A DNA stretch of 64,000 nucleotides from JAUPKT01 sp964427855 (GCA_964427855.1 CAYRVH010000009.1:1-64000), one strand, 5' to 3'; positions 1-8,793 are shown, counted from the first letter of the stretch. The notes: generated by a model from the sequence alone, not told the origin. Made by a program: numbers and translations.

Positions 1-557
1 TATTTTTCGTTCAGTTTCTTTTCAAGGAGTCTGTAGATGACCAGGGCAATGAAGTACCAGACGGTCAGGTCGGCGAGTTGTACGCGCGCACCCCGATGCT
101 CTTCAAAGAATATTGGAACCTTCCCGAAAAGACCAAAGAAGTCTTCTGCGGGGAATGGTTCACGGCTGGGGACATGTGCTATCGAGACCCAGATGGTTTC
201 TATGTACTTGTGGACCGAAAGGCCAACATGATCATCTCGGGTGGAGAGAACGTGTATCCTTCTGAGGTCGAAAATGCAGTAGGGGCTCACCCTGCGGTGC
301 GAGACGTGGCAGTCATCGGCGTTCCAGATCCAAAATGGGGGGAAGCGGTCCACGCGGTGGTCATTTTGCATCATGGTTATACCGGCTCAGACGAACTAAA
401 GACCGAAATCAAAAAATTTTGTAGAGAGAGGATTGCCGGATATAAGGTGCCGAAATCCATCGATTTCATTTCCGACGAAGAAATGCCAAGGACGGGAACT
501 GGGAAGATACTTCACCGAGTGCTTCGAGAGCGGTATGGCAAATGGAGCGACCATTGA
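1..557 (+). CDS. Acyl-CoA synthetase / AMP-dependent ligase, C-terminal part (5' cut by window edge)
   Basis: The reading frame is open from base 3 to the TGA at 555-557, so only the C-terminal ~184 residues are present. They carry the family landmarks in order: VGELYART, GEWFTAGDMCYRDPDGF with the conserved Asp that binds the ribose, the hinge DRKANMIISGGENVYPSEVE, and the C-terminal lid with the catalytic lysine region PRTGTGKILHRVLRERYG. The family activates a carboxylic acid with ATP to an acyl-adenylate and then to acyl-CoA in the cytoplasm. The substrate cannot be read from this lid domain; a fatty, aromatic or short-chain acid are all possible. gcdA begins about 830 bases downstream, which fits an acyl-CoA degradation context, but the gap argues against one tight operon. 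Confidence 0.9.
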   Translation, partial: FFVQFLFKESVDDQGNEVPDGQVGELYARTPMLFKEYWNLPEKTKEVFCGEWFTAGDMCYRDPDGFYVLVDRKANMIISGGENVYPSEVENAVGAHPAVRDVAVIGVPDPKWGEAVHAVVILHHGYTGSDELKTEIKKFCRERIAGYKVPKSIDFISDEEMPRTGTGKILHRVLRERYGKWSDH

Positions 558-678
558 GAGCCCAAAATTAGGTTAGCAGGCACCGAGACATGGCCCTGAT
601 GACTGGGAATCAGATGCGGCGGCCATATCGCTGAGTTGATAGCGCCGCCGTGGCTCAACCTTCTGCGCTGGAGTGTGT

Positions 679-957
679 ATGCCTGGAACAACAATAGTTG
701 CTTCGTTGATCATCGCGGTCTTGTGGGCGTCAATGGGAGTGTGTCAACGAACTATGCCCAGCGGCGACAATGCCAGTCAATTGCAATGGAACAGCCACCA
801 GATGAACCAGCCAGCAGCCCCGCAATACAACCTGTCTCAAGACCGGCTTGACGACATCCGTCGCCTGTACGATCAAGCTCTTGAGGAGAGCCGCAATCCC
901 TCGCGGCCGACCGGGGAAAAAGACGCTGCCACACACCATACCGGTTTTCAAGAGTGA
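679..957 (+). CDS. Hypothetical small exported or membrane-anchored protein
   Basis: I do not recognise this ~92-residue protein. From the ATG at 679 (a GTG at 673 is in frame) it has a short N-terminus, a hydrophobic stretch (TTIVASLIIAVLWASMGVC, residues about 3-21) that could be a signal peptide or lipoprotein signal ending at the Cys, and then a polar Gln/Asn-rich and charged tail with LSQDRLDDIRRLYDQALEE that should form an amphipathic helix. It stands alone between the acyl-CoA synthetase fragment and gcdA. The upstream sequence gctggag could act as a weak ribosome binding site. The hydrophobic-then-helical layout argues for a real gene, but the short length keeps this tentative. Confidence 0.4.
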   Translation: MPGTTIVASLIIAVLWASMGVCQRTMPSGDNASQLQWNSHQMNQPAAPQYNLSQDRLDDIRRLYDQALEESRNPSRPTGEKDAATHHTGFQE

Positions 958-1044
958 CCGTCACATCCTCGTATTCAGACTGATCCCTAAGAGGTGATGC
1001 AGACGATATTTCTGCAGAAATTTCCAGGATTGGTAGAAAGGGGG

Positions 1045-1199
1045 GCTCGAAATTAATCACGAATTGGGCGCGTGCGCGTGATTACTTCATCCTCACGAAA
1101 GTAAAGATCAATAATGAGTTTCCTGGATTCCCACTTTCTAGGGAATGACAATCTGACATGTGGCTATTTCTGTTTTTCCTTTGAGAAGGGTTATAAGCA
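1045..1199 (+). repeat. Dispersed intergenic repeat, copy 1
   Basis: About 155 bases that align along their length with 60192-60350 in the same orientation. Shared blocks include tcatcctcacgaa, tcctggattcc, gaatgacaa and ttgagaa(a/g)ggttata. The core, tcctggattcccactttcta followed by gggaatgac, is an imperfect palindrome like the common bacterial intergenic element that translates to VIPAKAGIQ/SGNPG-type peptides. It lies between a small hypothetical gene and gcdA and encodes nothing credible itself. Confidence 0.65.
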
Positions 1200-1391
1200 C
1201 TGTTAAGGATGCCCCACATCGACCGGCTCGCAGCCCCGTGTCTTTCACTGTTTCTTGACCCCTTAATCATGCGTGACAACCGCCGCATTGAACTCCTCGG
1301 CTTGAAAACGATGGAGTAAGCTGATATGTTTGTATTTCCGAAGCTCTACAACGCCACCACTACGTTTCATTGTTGATATGGAGGAGACTAC

Positions 1392-3125
1392 ATGAGACCT
1401 TATTTTGAGCAGATGACGTCTATCGGCAAAGCGCTTTCCCAAGCCAAAATCAAACAAACAGAGGAAAATGTCGCCCTGGTCAAACAAATTGAAAAGGAGA
1501 TCGAAGAAGAAAGGGCCAGGGTAGAGGCAGCGGGGCTTCCGGCGTCGAAGATCAACGAGAGGGGCCAACTCACGGCGTGGCAGAGGCTCGAATACTTGCT
1601 CGATCCTGGCACATGGCATCCTTTGCATTCGATATTCAATCCGAAGGACAACCAGGAGGGATCCACAGGTGTTGTCAACGGAATCGGCAAAATAAGCGGG
1701 AAATGGGCTGCCATTATCGCATTCGACAACAAGGTGATGGCCGGCGCGTGGGTGCCGGGTCAATCGGAGAACGTGTTGCGGTTCACCGACATCGCCAAGA
1801 GACTGCGGCTCCCCCTCGTGTGGCTGGTCAATTGTTCAGGAGTAAAGCTTACTGAGCAGCAGGAAGTCTATCCTGATCGGCGAGGCGGTGGAACCACTTT
1901 TTTCCGACACGCAGAACTGGAGAAGCTGGGTATCCCCGTCTTGGCAGGCATCTATGGCACCAATCCCGCAGGCGGTGGATACCACGGCATAAGCCCTACT
2001 ATCTTGCTGGCTCACAAGGACTGCAACATTGCAGTCGGTGGAGGCGGCATAGTCAGTGGTATGAGCCCTAAGGGTTTTTTTGACGAACAGGGCGCTGAAC
2101 AAATCATAGAGGCTACTCGCCATTTCAAGGAAATGCCCCCTGGGAGCGTAAAAATTCACTACGATTCTACAGGCTTCTTCAAGGCGGTCTTCGACACCGA
2201 ACAGGGTGTGCTTGACGGGCTGAAAAAATACATGCGCTATGTACCTGCGTTTGATCCCGAATTTTTTAGGGTGGCCCAGCCGGCCGAGCCAAAATTTGCC
2301 CAGGAAGACTTGGACAGAATCATACCGATCAACCAGAAGATGGTATACAGTTTCGAGGAAGTGCTGGCGCGGCTTACCGACAACAGCGAGCATATGGAAT
2401 TCAGACCTGATTACGGGCCTGAGGTGTACACCGGCCTGGTGAAACTCGATGGTTTTCTCGTGGGTGTCATCGGCAACAAACAGGGATTCATGCCGCCGGG
2501 CTATCCTGAATACGCTCCTTATCCAGGGATAGGCGGAAAACTCTATCGGCAGGGGCTCATCAAGATGAACGAGTTCGTGACCTTGTGCGGCCGAGATAGG
2601 GTGCCTATCGTATGGTTTCAGGACACATCGGGAATCGATGTGGGCGATATCGCAGAGAAGGCGGAACTGCTAGGTCTGGGGCAGTCTCTCATTTACTCCA
2701 TAGAGCAGACGGACGTACCAATGATGCTCATCGTGCTTCGCAAGGGCACTGCGGCCGCGCATTACATCATGGGCGGTCCAACTGCCAACAACCACAATGC
2801 GTTCACCCTCGGGACGCCGGCCACGGAGATCTATGTGATGCACGGCGAGACCGCTGCGGTTGCGTCTTTTGCCCGGAGGCTGGTGAAGGAAAAAGACGCT
2901 GGTCGGCCGCTGCAACCAATCATCGACAAGATGAATGCCCTGGCCAAGCAGTATCATGACCAGTCGAGGCCTTTGTATTGCGCCAAGAACGGATTGGTGG
3001 ATGAGGTTGTCTCGTTCCGAGATATGCGGCGATATATGACAGCGTTTGCGGGATGCGCGTATCAGAACCCCGCGTCTCTTTGCCCTCATCATCAAATGAT
3101 GATCCCGCGCATCATCAAGGGTTGA
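1392..3125 (+). CDS. gcdA: Glutaconyl-CoA decarboxylase alpha subunit (carboxyltransferase)
   Basis: A 577-residue protein resembling the alpha subunit of sodium-pumping glutaconyl-CoA decarboxylase over its full length, including the typical N-terminus (MRPYFEQM). It has both crotonase-like carboxyltransferase halves: the N-terminal half with NCSGVK, YPDRRGGGTTFFRHAEL and GTNPAGGGYHGISPT, and the C-terminal half with GIGGKLYRQGLIKMNEFVTL, QDTSGIDVG and RKGTAAAHYIMGGPTANNHN. The family moves the carboxyl group of glutaconyl-CoA to biotin on a partner subunit, giving crotonyl-CoA. The start has a strong ribosome binding site (ggaggaga). No biotin carrier or membrane decarboxylase gene is in the window, so partners must be elsewhere. 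A related acyl-CoA carboxylase with another substrate is the main alternative. The rubrerythrin gene follows after about 50 bases. Confidence 0.88.
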   Translation: MRPYFEQMTSIGKALSQAKIKQTEENVALVKQIEKEIEEERARVEAAGLPASKINERGQLTAWQRLEYLLDPGTWHPLHSIFNPKDNQEGSTGVVNGIGKISGKWAAIIAFDNKVMAGAWVPGQSENVLRFTDIAKRLRLPLVWLVNCSGVKLTEQQEVYPDRRGGGTTFFRHAELEKLGIPVLAGIYGTNPAGGGYHGISPTILLAHKDCNIAVGGGGIVSGMSPKGFFDEQGAEQIIEATRHFKEMPPGSVKIHYDSTGFFKAVFDTEQGVLDGLKKYMRYVPAFDPEFFRVAQPAEPKFAQEDLDRIIPINQKMVYSFEEVLARLTDNSEHMEFRPDYGPEVYTGLVKLDGFLVGVIGNKQGFMPPGYPEYAPYPGIGGKLYRQGLIKMNEFVTLCGRDRVPIVWFQDTSGIDVGDIAEKAELLGLGQSLIYSIEQTDVPMMLIVLRKGTAAAHYIMGGPTANNHNAFTLGTPATEIYVMHGETAAVASFARRLVKEKDAGRPLQPIIDKMNALAKQYHDQSRPLYCAKNGLVDEVVSFRDMRRYMTAFAGCAYQNPASLCPHHQMMIPRIIKG

Positions 3126-3175
3126 CGTTGCGGTCAATTTTGGACCGTTTATCTCGTATGTGGTAGAAAGGATGA

Positions 3176-3685
3176 ATGCCAGTGAGCCAGACGGAAAACA
3201 ACTTGAAGCAGGCGTTTGCGGGTGAATCCCAGGCGAACAGGAAATACCTTGCGTTTGCCAAGAAGGCGGAAGAGGAGGGTTTTCCGGGCGTTGCCAAGCT
3301 TTTTAGGGCTGCAGCAGCGGCGGAAACCATCCACGCCCACAATCATCTGGAAGTCCTGCAGGGGGTAAAATCCACTCTTGAAAATCTCAAGGAGGCGTAC
3401 GGCGGAGAACACCACGAATTTTCAGAGATGTACCCCTCATTTTTGGAAGCCTCGAAAGCCGAAAAGAACAATGCAGCCACAAGGACGTTTCATTGGGCCA
3501 ACGAGGTAGAAAAGGTACATGGGGCGTTGTATCAAGAGGCCATAAAGGCGCTTGAGTCAGGTCAGACCGTTGCCGAAAAGGACTACTATATTTGCCCCAA
3601 GTGCGGCTACACCGCAGCAGATGCAGCGCCGGACAAGTGCCCAGTGTGCGGCGCCAAGAAAGAAACGTTTTTCGTTGCGCAGTAG
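3176..3685 (+). CDS. rbr: Rubrerythrin
   Basis: A 169-residue cytoplasmic peroxide-scavenging protein. The N-terminal ferritin-like four-helix bundle carries diiron ligand patterns (GESQANRKYLAFAKKAEEEG, then AAAAETIHAHNHLE, then a second ExxH-like helix near HWANEVEKVHGALYQEA). The C-terminal rubredoxin domain has its two Cys pairs (ICPKCGYTA and CPVCGAKKETFF). It reduces hydrogen peroxide to water using electrons from rubredoxin or NADH-linked donors, typical of anaerobes. The ATG at 3176 is favoured over the overlapping ATG at 3172 because it is in frame and has gaaagga upstream. It lies 50 bases after gcdA and 44 before the citrate synthase gene, so probably in the same transcript. Confidence 0.95.
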   Translation: MPVSQTENNLKQAFAGESQANRKYLAFAKKAEEEGFPGVAKLFRAAAAAETIHAHNHLEVLQGVKSTLENLKEAYGGEHHEFSEMYPSFLEASKAEKNNAATRTFHWANEVEKVHGALYQEAIKALESGQTVAEKDYYICPKCGYTAADAAPDKCPVCGAKKETFFVAQ

Positions 3686-3729
3686 CAGCATTGCTCGTCG
3701 TTTCATAATGGCGCCGTGAGGAGTGAGGG

Positions 3730-4923
3730 ATGAAGGAAAATGTCTCAGTGAAGAACATCGGCCTGAGAGGAGTGGCGGTCGCCGACACAAAGATAAGCTT
3801 TATCGACGGTGATAAGGGGATCTTAATCTATCGAGGCTACCGTATTGAAGAATTAGCGGAAAGGTCCACATTCATCGAGACAGCCTACCTCCTTCTCCAC
3901 GGTTATTTACCCTCGCCGAGGGAGCTGGAGGATTTCGAGGCATCGGTGAAGGCGGCCAGGGATATACCGCCCTTTGTCGCAGATTGTCTCCGATTGATGC
4001 CTAAAACTGCTGAGCCCATGGATGTTCTCCAGGCTGCAGCACCCCTCCTGGCCATGGAAGATCCAGACCTCCTGGATGAGACTCGTGCGGCCAATGTGCG
4101 GATGGCCACCCGACTCATCGCGCGCATCCCGGCTCTTGTCGCCGCATGGCATCGAATCCGAACAGACCACGATCCGTTGCCGCCTGATGATTCCCTGCCT
4201 CACGCCGCCAACTTTCTATGGCAGCTTTTTGGCGTGAAGCCTGACGAGGCAACTGCGAAGGACTTGGATTGCTGCCTCATCCTCCATGCCGACCATACGT
4301 TTAACGCTTCGACCTTTGCGTGCCGAGAGGTCTGCTCGACTCGGGCTCATATGTACGCCGCTGTGGCCGCGGGCATAGCTGCGCTTTCCGGCAGTCTCCA
4401 CGGCGGCGCGAACGCTCGAGTGATGGGGATGTTGCTGGCGTTGGAACATGTCACGGATGTCGAAAGATGGGTGAAGAATCAGATAGATGCGGGAGAGCGC
4501 ATTATGGGAATGGGGCACGCGGTGTACAAAACCATGGACCCTCGGGCCAAGTATCTCAAAAACATGGCCTCACGGCTTGGTCGGGACAAAGGCATGGAGA
4601 AATGGGACCACCTTTCTAAAACGATCGAGGAAGTTGCTCTGGCAGAATTTGATCGCCGCGGGAAATCGGAGATCAGACCAAATGTCGATTTTTACAGCGC
4701 GCCCGTGTATCACATGATGGGGATTCCTCGGGATCTTTTTACCCCTATATTCGCCATATCTAGAGTATCCGGCTGGTGTAGCCATATCATAGAAGAGAAG
4801 TTTGGCGAAGCACAGGGCAAGCCCATGCTGTATCGTCCGCAAGCCGAATACGTGGGCAACTACTGTGGACTCATGGGCTGCGAATACGAGCCACTTGATC
4901 GCAGAAAAAGCGGGACTGAATAG
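3730..4923 (+). CDS. gltA: Citrate synthase (Si-type)
   Basis: A 397-residue cytoplasmic enzyme condensing oxaloacetate and acetyl-CoA to citrate. The catalytic triad is visible: His in SLHGGAN (residue ~224), His in MGMGHAVYK (~263) and Asp in NVDFYSAPVY (~320), with the substrate-binding LHADHTFNAS motif at ~185-194. The length and N-terminus (GLRGVAVADTKISFIDGDKG) fit the short dimeric type of Gram-positives and many deltaproteobacteria rather than the long NADH-regulated enterobacterial type. The start has gaggagtgaggg upstream. It sits between rubrerythrin and sdhA on the same strand, suggesting co-expression of two citric acid cycle steps. Confidence 0.93.
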   Translation: MKENVSVKNIGLRGVAVADTKISFIDGDKGILIYRGYRIEELAERSTFIETAYLLLHGYLPSPRELEDFEASVKAARDIPPFVADCLRLMPKTAEPMDVLQAAAPLLAMEDPDLLDETRAANVRMATRLIARIPALVAAWHRIRTDHDPLPPDDSLPHAANFLWQLFGVKPDEATAKDLDCCLILHADHTFNASTFACREVCSTRAHMYAAVAAGIAALSGSLHGGANARVMGMLLALEHVTDVERWVKNQIDAGERIMGMGHAVYKTMDPRAKYLKNMASRLGRDKGMEKWDHLSKTIEEVALAEFDRRGKSEIRPNVDFYSAPVYHMMGIPRDLFTPIFAISRVSGWCSHIIEEKFGEAQGKPMLYRPQAEYVGNYCGLMGCEYEPLDRRKSGTE

Positions 4924-5039
4924 TGTTCTTGTTAAGGACCTCTTACGCGGTTCGGGTCGTCTCGATGAATCAGACCTCTTGATCGAGAACAAAGAATTTT
5001 TTGCCGCGTGAGCTGCAGCCGGAGGATGGACTCAACGTA

Positions 5040-6761
5040 ATGCATTTTCAAAATGATGTGGTCATTGTGGGGTCGGGTCTGGCAGGGTTGCGAGCCGCGC
5101 TGGAACTGGCCAAATCGGCTGATGTTGCCGTCATAAGTAAGGTATTTCCGACGAGGTCGCATTCCGGGGCCGCGCAGGGAGGCATCTGCGCGGCGCTGGG
5201 AAATGAAGAGCCTGATTCATGGGAGTGGCACGCCTACGACACGGTCAAAGGCGGCGACTATTTGACTGACCAGGACGCCGCAGAGGTGCTCGCGAGGGAC
5301 GCGATAAGGGCGGTGTATGAACTTGAACACATGGGTGTGCCATTCAATCGGACGCATGAAGGCAAAATAGCGCAAAGGGCTTTTGGCGGGCACACCAAGA
5401 ATTTTGGAGAAGGCCCGATCAAGCGAGCCTGTTATGCTGCAGACCGCACCGGACGCGTGATACTGGACACTCTTTTTGGAGAGGCGATAGCGCGCGCCAT
5501 CAAGGTGTACGGCGAGTTTCATTTCCTTGATCTCGTCATGGAACACGGCCGCGTTGCAGGCGCCATTGCATATGAAGTCGCCACCGGGGAAATCCACACA
5601 TTTCACGCCCGTGCAGTGCTCCTTGCCACAGGAGGCTTCGGCAAAGTATTCAAGACCACATCGAACTGTTTTGCAAATACCGGCGATGGCGTGTACTACG
5701 CGTACCGTGCAGGGATCCCTGTACAAGACATGGAATTTGTACAGTTTCATCCCACGGGGATTTATCCTTTGGGGGTTCTCATTACAGAGGCAGCCAGAGG
5801 AGAAGGCGGGTTTCTCCTCAATGGGATTGGCTATCGATTCATGGAGGAGTATGCGCCTTCGCTGCGAGATTTGGCTCCTCGGGATGTCGTTTCGCGAGCG
5901 ATTATGAGCGAAATCAGGGCAGGCCGAGGGATAAATGCCAAGGACTTTGTTTATCTGCAGCTCTCCCACCTCGGGAAGGAGCTCATTCAGGAAAAGCTAT
6001 CTGATATTGCGTCGTTCGCTCGGGTGTATCTGGGCATAGACGTGGCTGCAGAGCCGATTCCTGTCACTCCCACGTGCCATTATATGATGGGTGGTCTCCC
6101 GACAAACATCGACGGGCAGGTGCTCCGAGACACAAGCGCGTCGGTCCCAGGACTATACGCGGCAGGGGAGTGCGCGTGCGTGTCAGTGCACGGCGCAAAT
6201 CGGCTCGGTACGAATTCCCTGCTGGATTTGGTGGTTTTCGGACGCCGAAGCGGCAGACGAATGCGAGAAGACTTGAAGGAGCTGGATTGGCCAACCTTCC
6301 CGGCTCGCGCGGCCGATAGGACAAAGTCGAAAATCGCTGCCATCAAGACCAGACCCCAAGGCGAACGAGCGTCACACATCAGAAGCAACCTTCAACAACT
6401 GATGTCGGACAATTGTTCGGTATTTCGGAATCATCACGACATGGTCAAAGCCCTTGACGCGGTAATGGTACTCAAAGAGATGCAGGAACGCATCGCCATC
6501 GATAATCCCGGAAGCATCTTCAATACGGACCTCCTGGAGGCGCTGGAGTTGGAATCCCTCCTTGGTCTGGCTGAGACCATTCTCGTTTCTGCGATCGCCC
6601 GTACAGAAAGCAGGGGCGCGCATTATCGAGAGGATTACCCTGAACGAGACGACGTGAATTGGCTTAAGCATACCTTGGTTGCCAGCGCTCCTGAAGGGCC
6701 TCGCGTGAGTTACAAGCCAGTCACGATTACAAAATTCCACCCAAAGGCCCGGACATACTGA
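5040..6761 (+). CDS. sdhA: Succinate dehydrogenase / fumarate reductase flavoprotein subunit
   Basis: A ~573-residue flavoprotein interconverting succinate and fumarate. It has the Rossmann dinucleotide motif VVIVGSGLAGLRAAL, the FAD-attachment region TRSHSGAAQGGI with His ~41, the active-site segment HPTGIYPLGVLITEAARGEG, and the capping and C-terminal signatures HGANRLGTNSLLDLVVFGR and FHPKARTY. I take ATG 5040 because the conserved protein starts right after it; an in-frame TTG at 5001 would add 13 unconserved residues. Its stop overlaps the start of sdhB (TGATG). No cytochrome b or anchor subunit gene is adjacent, so whether it is quinone-linked on the membrane or works with another partner cannot be told here. 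Confidence 0.94.
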   Translation: MHFQNDVVIVGSGLAGLRAALELAKSADVAVISKVFPTRSHSGAAQGGICAALGNEEPDSWEWHAYDTVKGGDYLTDQDAAEVLARDAIRAVYELEHMGVPFNRTHEGKIAQRAFGGHTKNFGEGPIKRACYAADRTGRVILDTLFGEAIARAIKVYGEFHFLDLVMEHGRVAGAIAYEVATGEIHTFHARAVLLATGGFGKVFKTTSNCFANTGDGVYYAYRAGIPVQDMEFVQFHPTGIYPLGVLITEAARGEGGFLLNGIGYRFMEEYAPSLRDLAPRDVVSRAIMSEIRAGRGINAKDFVYLQLSHLGKELIQEKLSDIASFARVYLGIDVAAEPIPVTPTCHYMMGGLPTNIDGQVLRDTSASVPGLYAAGECACVSVHGANRLGTNSLLDLVVFGRRSGRRMREDLKELDWPTFPARAADRTKSKIAAIKTRPQGERASHIRSNLQQLMSDNCSVFRNHHDMVKALDAVMVLKEMQERIAIDNPGSIFNTDLLEALELESLLGLAETILVSAIARTESRGAHYREDYPERDDVNWLKHTLVASAPEGPRVSYKPVTITKFHPKARTY

Positions 6762-7459
6762 TGAAGCTGAAATTTAAGATCTACCGATTTGATCCGCAGA
6801 GCGACAACTCGCCCTATTACCAAGCCTATCGCATTGAGGCAGAGCCTACGGAACGCGTTCTGGATTGCCTTAACCAGATTCGATGGGAGCAAGACGGCAC
6901 GCTTGCGTACCGCATGTCATGCGGCCATGGCGTCTGCGGTTCTGATGCGATGAAAATCAACGGCCGCTGCGCCCTTGCCTGTCAAAAGCTGGTAAAGGAC
7001 GTGATTTCTGAGGAGATCCTCGTTGAACCGCTCCCCACTTTTCCGGTTTTGAAAGATCTCATCGTCGATCTGTCGCTGTTTTATGCAAAGCTGGACTTGG
7101 TTCGGCCTTATCTCATCGCTGCGTCGCATCCGGAGAAAGAGCGCTTACAATTACCGGATGACCAGCGCAAGATTGGCGAAGCTATACGATGCATCCTTTG
7201 CGCATGCTGCATGGGAGCGTGCCCAGTGTGCCAGTCCAATGACCAATTTTTGGGCCCTGCTCCACTCGTGCAGGCATTTCGCCGCATCTTCGACAGCCGC
7301 GATGAAGAACGCGATCGGCGACTCGACGAGATCGACACCTCAGAAGGCGCTTGGGGCTGCGTGAATCACTTTGAATGCACCAAGGCGTGTCCAAAGGAGA
7401 TCAAAGTCACCAAGCACATCAATACCATCAAGAAGGCCATCATGGAACAGCGGCATTGA
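6761..7459 (+). CDS. sdhB: Succinate dehydrogenase / fumarate reductase iron-sulfur subunit
   Basis: A 232-residue electron-transfer subunit. The N-terminal plant-type ferredoxin domain has the [2Fe-2S] ligands in SCGHGVCGSDAMKINGRCAL, with Asp in place of the third Cys as in many SdhB proteins. The C-terminal domain has the [4Fe-4S] motif CILCACCMGACPVC and the [3Fe-4S] motif CVNHFECTKACPKEI. It passes electrons between SdhA's FAD and the quinone site. It is translationally coupled to sdhA and converges with spmB, so it is the last gene of its transcript. The expected membrane-anchor gene is missing at its side. Confidence 0.94.
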   Translation: MKLKFKIYRFDPQSDNSPYYQAYRIEAEPTERVLDCLNQIRWEQDGTLAYRMSCGHGVCGSDAMKINGRCALACQKLVKDVISEEILVEPLPTFPVLKDLIVDLSLFYAKLDLVRPYLIAASHPEKERLQLPDDQRKIGEAIRCILCACCMGACPVCQSNDQFLGPAPLVQAFRRIFDSRDEERDRRLDEIDTSEGAWGCVNHFECTKACPKEIKVTKHINTIKKAIMEQRH

Positions 7460-7512
7460 CCGATCATGCCGCATGCTCTTGACAAATCGCTCGCAGGGAG
7501 AATGCTTTTCTA

Positions 7513-8058
7513 TTATCGAAAAAACAAAAGGCAGAACAAGATTGCGGCCATCGCTCCGGACGCATCGGCAAGCAGTCCTGCGTGGACCGCATACCTGACC
7601 CTCGTAATAGACACAGCGCCGAAGTACACCGCAATCACGTAAAGCGTGGTTTCCGTGCTTCCCAATATGACAGAGCCCAATCTCGCCTCGTAGGAATCAG
7701 CGCCCATCTTCGCCACAATGTCGCCTAGTATGCCCAGAGAGGCTGCCCCGGAGAGGGGTCTCACGAGAATGAGGCTGATGATCTGGGGCGTAAGTCCTAT
7801 GTCTCGTGCGGCGTTCGGAATGTAGTGCGAGACAATATCAATGGTCCCTGAGGCCCTCACCATTCCCACTGCCAACAATATAGCCACCAAGTAAGGGATG
7901 ATTCGGACAGAAATCTGAAAACCTTCTTTGGCGCCTTCCACGAAAGATTCATAAACCTTGACGCCCTTGAAGAAACCGTAGACGGGGATGCCCACCAAGA
8001 AACCGAGAAACACCGCGTGGGAGATGAGGGTGGACCATTCAGACGCAGAAAGCGACAC
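7513..8058 (-). CDS. spmB: Spore maturation protein B-like (nucleoside recognition domain) membrane protein
   Basis: A 181-residue polytopic membrane protein of the SpmB/nucleoside-recognition (Gate) family. Several hydrophobic segments are visible (VFLGFLVGIPVYGFFKG, IIPYLVAILLAVGMV, and the C-terminal ASGAMAAILFCLLFF), together with the conserved ILVRPLSGAASLGILGDI and GSVILGSTETTLYVIAVYFG. In Bacillus the pair SpmA/SpmB is needed for spore core dehydration, but homologues are widespread in non-sporulating Gram-negatives, where the role is unknown. It follows spmA on the same strand after only about 13 bases, so the two are co-transcribed. Confidence 0.87.
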   Translation of the reverse strand: MSLSASEWSTLISHAVFLGFLVGIPVYGFFKGVKVYESFVEGAKEGFQISVRIIPYLVAILLAVGMVRASGTIDIVSHYIPNAARDIGLTPQIISLILVRPLSGAASLGILGDIVAKMGADSYEARLGSVILGSTETTLYVIAVYFGAVSITRVRYAVHAGLLADASGAMAAILFCLLFFR

Positions 8059-8071
8059 AAGGAAACCTCAT

Positions 8072-8662
8072 TCATTTCAACGAAAAACGTCGGCATTTGG
8101 CAAGAATTCGCGCGGACGCCACGCCTACGAAGGTAGAGACTACCGTCGCCAGAATCGCAGGGAGTACGATGGCCGTGGGGTCCGACGCTCCTCCTGCCGC
8201 AAGCAAGGCTATCGCGTTAACGGGAATGAGTTGGACGCTGGAGGTGTTGATGGCGAGAAACATACACATCGCATCTGTCGCGACCCCTTTGTGTGGGTTC
8301 AGGGTCTCGAGGTCCTCCATGGCCTTTATCCCGAGGGGCGTTGCGGCGTTGTTGAGGCCGCACATGTTTGCGGCAATATTCATAGCCATGGCTGCATGGC
8401 TGGGGTGTTGATCCGGCACCTGGGGGAAAAGCCATCGCATGAGCGGCGTGATCAGAAGGGTGAGCTTGTTCACCAACCCGCTGTCCTGGGCGATCCTCAT
8501 GACGCCCAACCACAGCGCCATTATGCCTGTCAAACCCAGAGCCAGTTTGAAAGCCGCGTTGGCGCTGTCTGTCACAGAGAGCACGAGCTCTTTGACGTGG
8601 CCAGTGAAGACTGCCACCATCGTCGAGCCTACCAGCAGGATGAGCCATAGAACATTCAGCAT
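8072..8662 (-). CDS. spmA: Spore maturation protein A-like (nucleoside recognition domain) membrane protein
   Basis: A 196-residue polytopic membrane protein, partner of SpmB. I start it at the ATG at 8662 (MLNVLWLILLVGSTMVAVFTG), because the 19 residues available from an upstream start at 8719 are polar and unlike the family. Family landmarks are AANMCGLNNAATPLGIKAME and FLAINTSSVQLIPVNAIALLA. It acts in the inner membrane; function outside spore formers is not established. With LPS genes in this window the host is not expected to sporulate in the Bacillus way. Confidence 0.87.
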   Translation of the reverse strand: MLNVLWLILLVGSTMVAVFTGHVKELVLSVTDSANAAFKLALGLTGIMALWLGVMRIAQDSGLVNKLTLLITPLMRWLFPQVPDQHPSHAAMAMNIAANMCGLNNAATPLGIKAMEDLETLNPHKGVATDAMCMFLAINTSSVQLIPVNAIALLAAGGASDPTAIVLPAILATVVSTFVGVASARILAKCRRFSLK

Positions 8663-8793
8663 CCGGTACCTCTGCCCAGTGTTGCCCGGCACGAAACGCG
8701 GTCGTGAATCCCAAATCATGGATGACCGCCGATAGACCTTGGATCTCCGGCGCTCAATGTCGGAAGCGCCGCATTGCGAAAGTCAGATGCGCG

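Noticed and set aside
5217..5969. 250-codon minus-strand frame
   Set aside because: Fully antisense to sdhA, whose protein is strongly conserved across the same bases.
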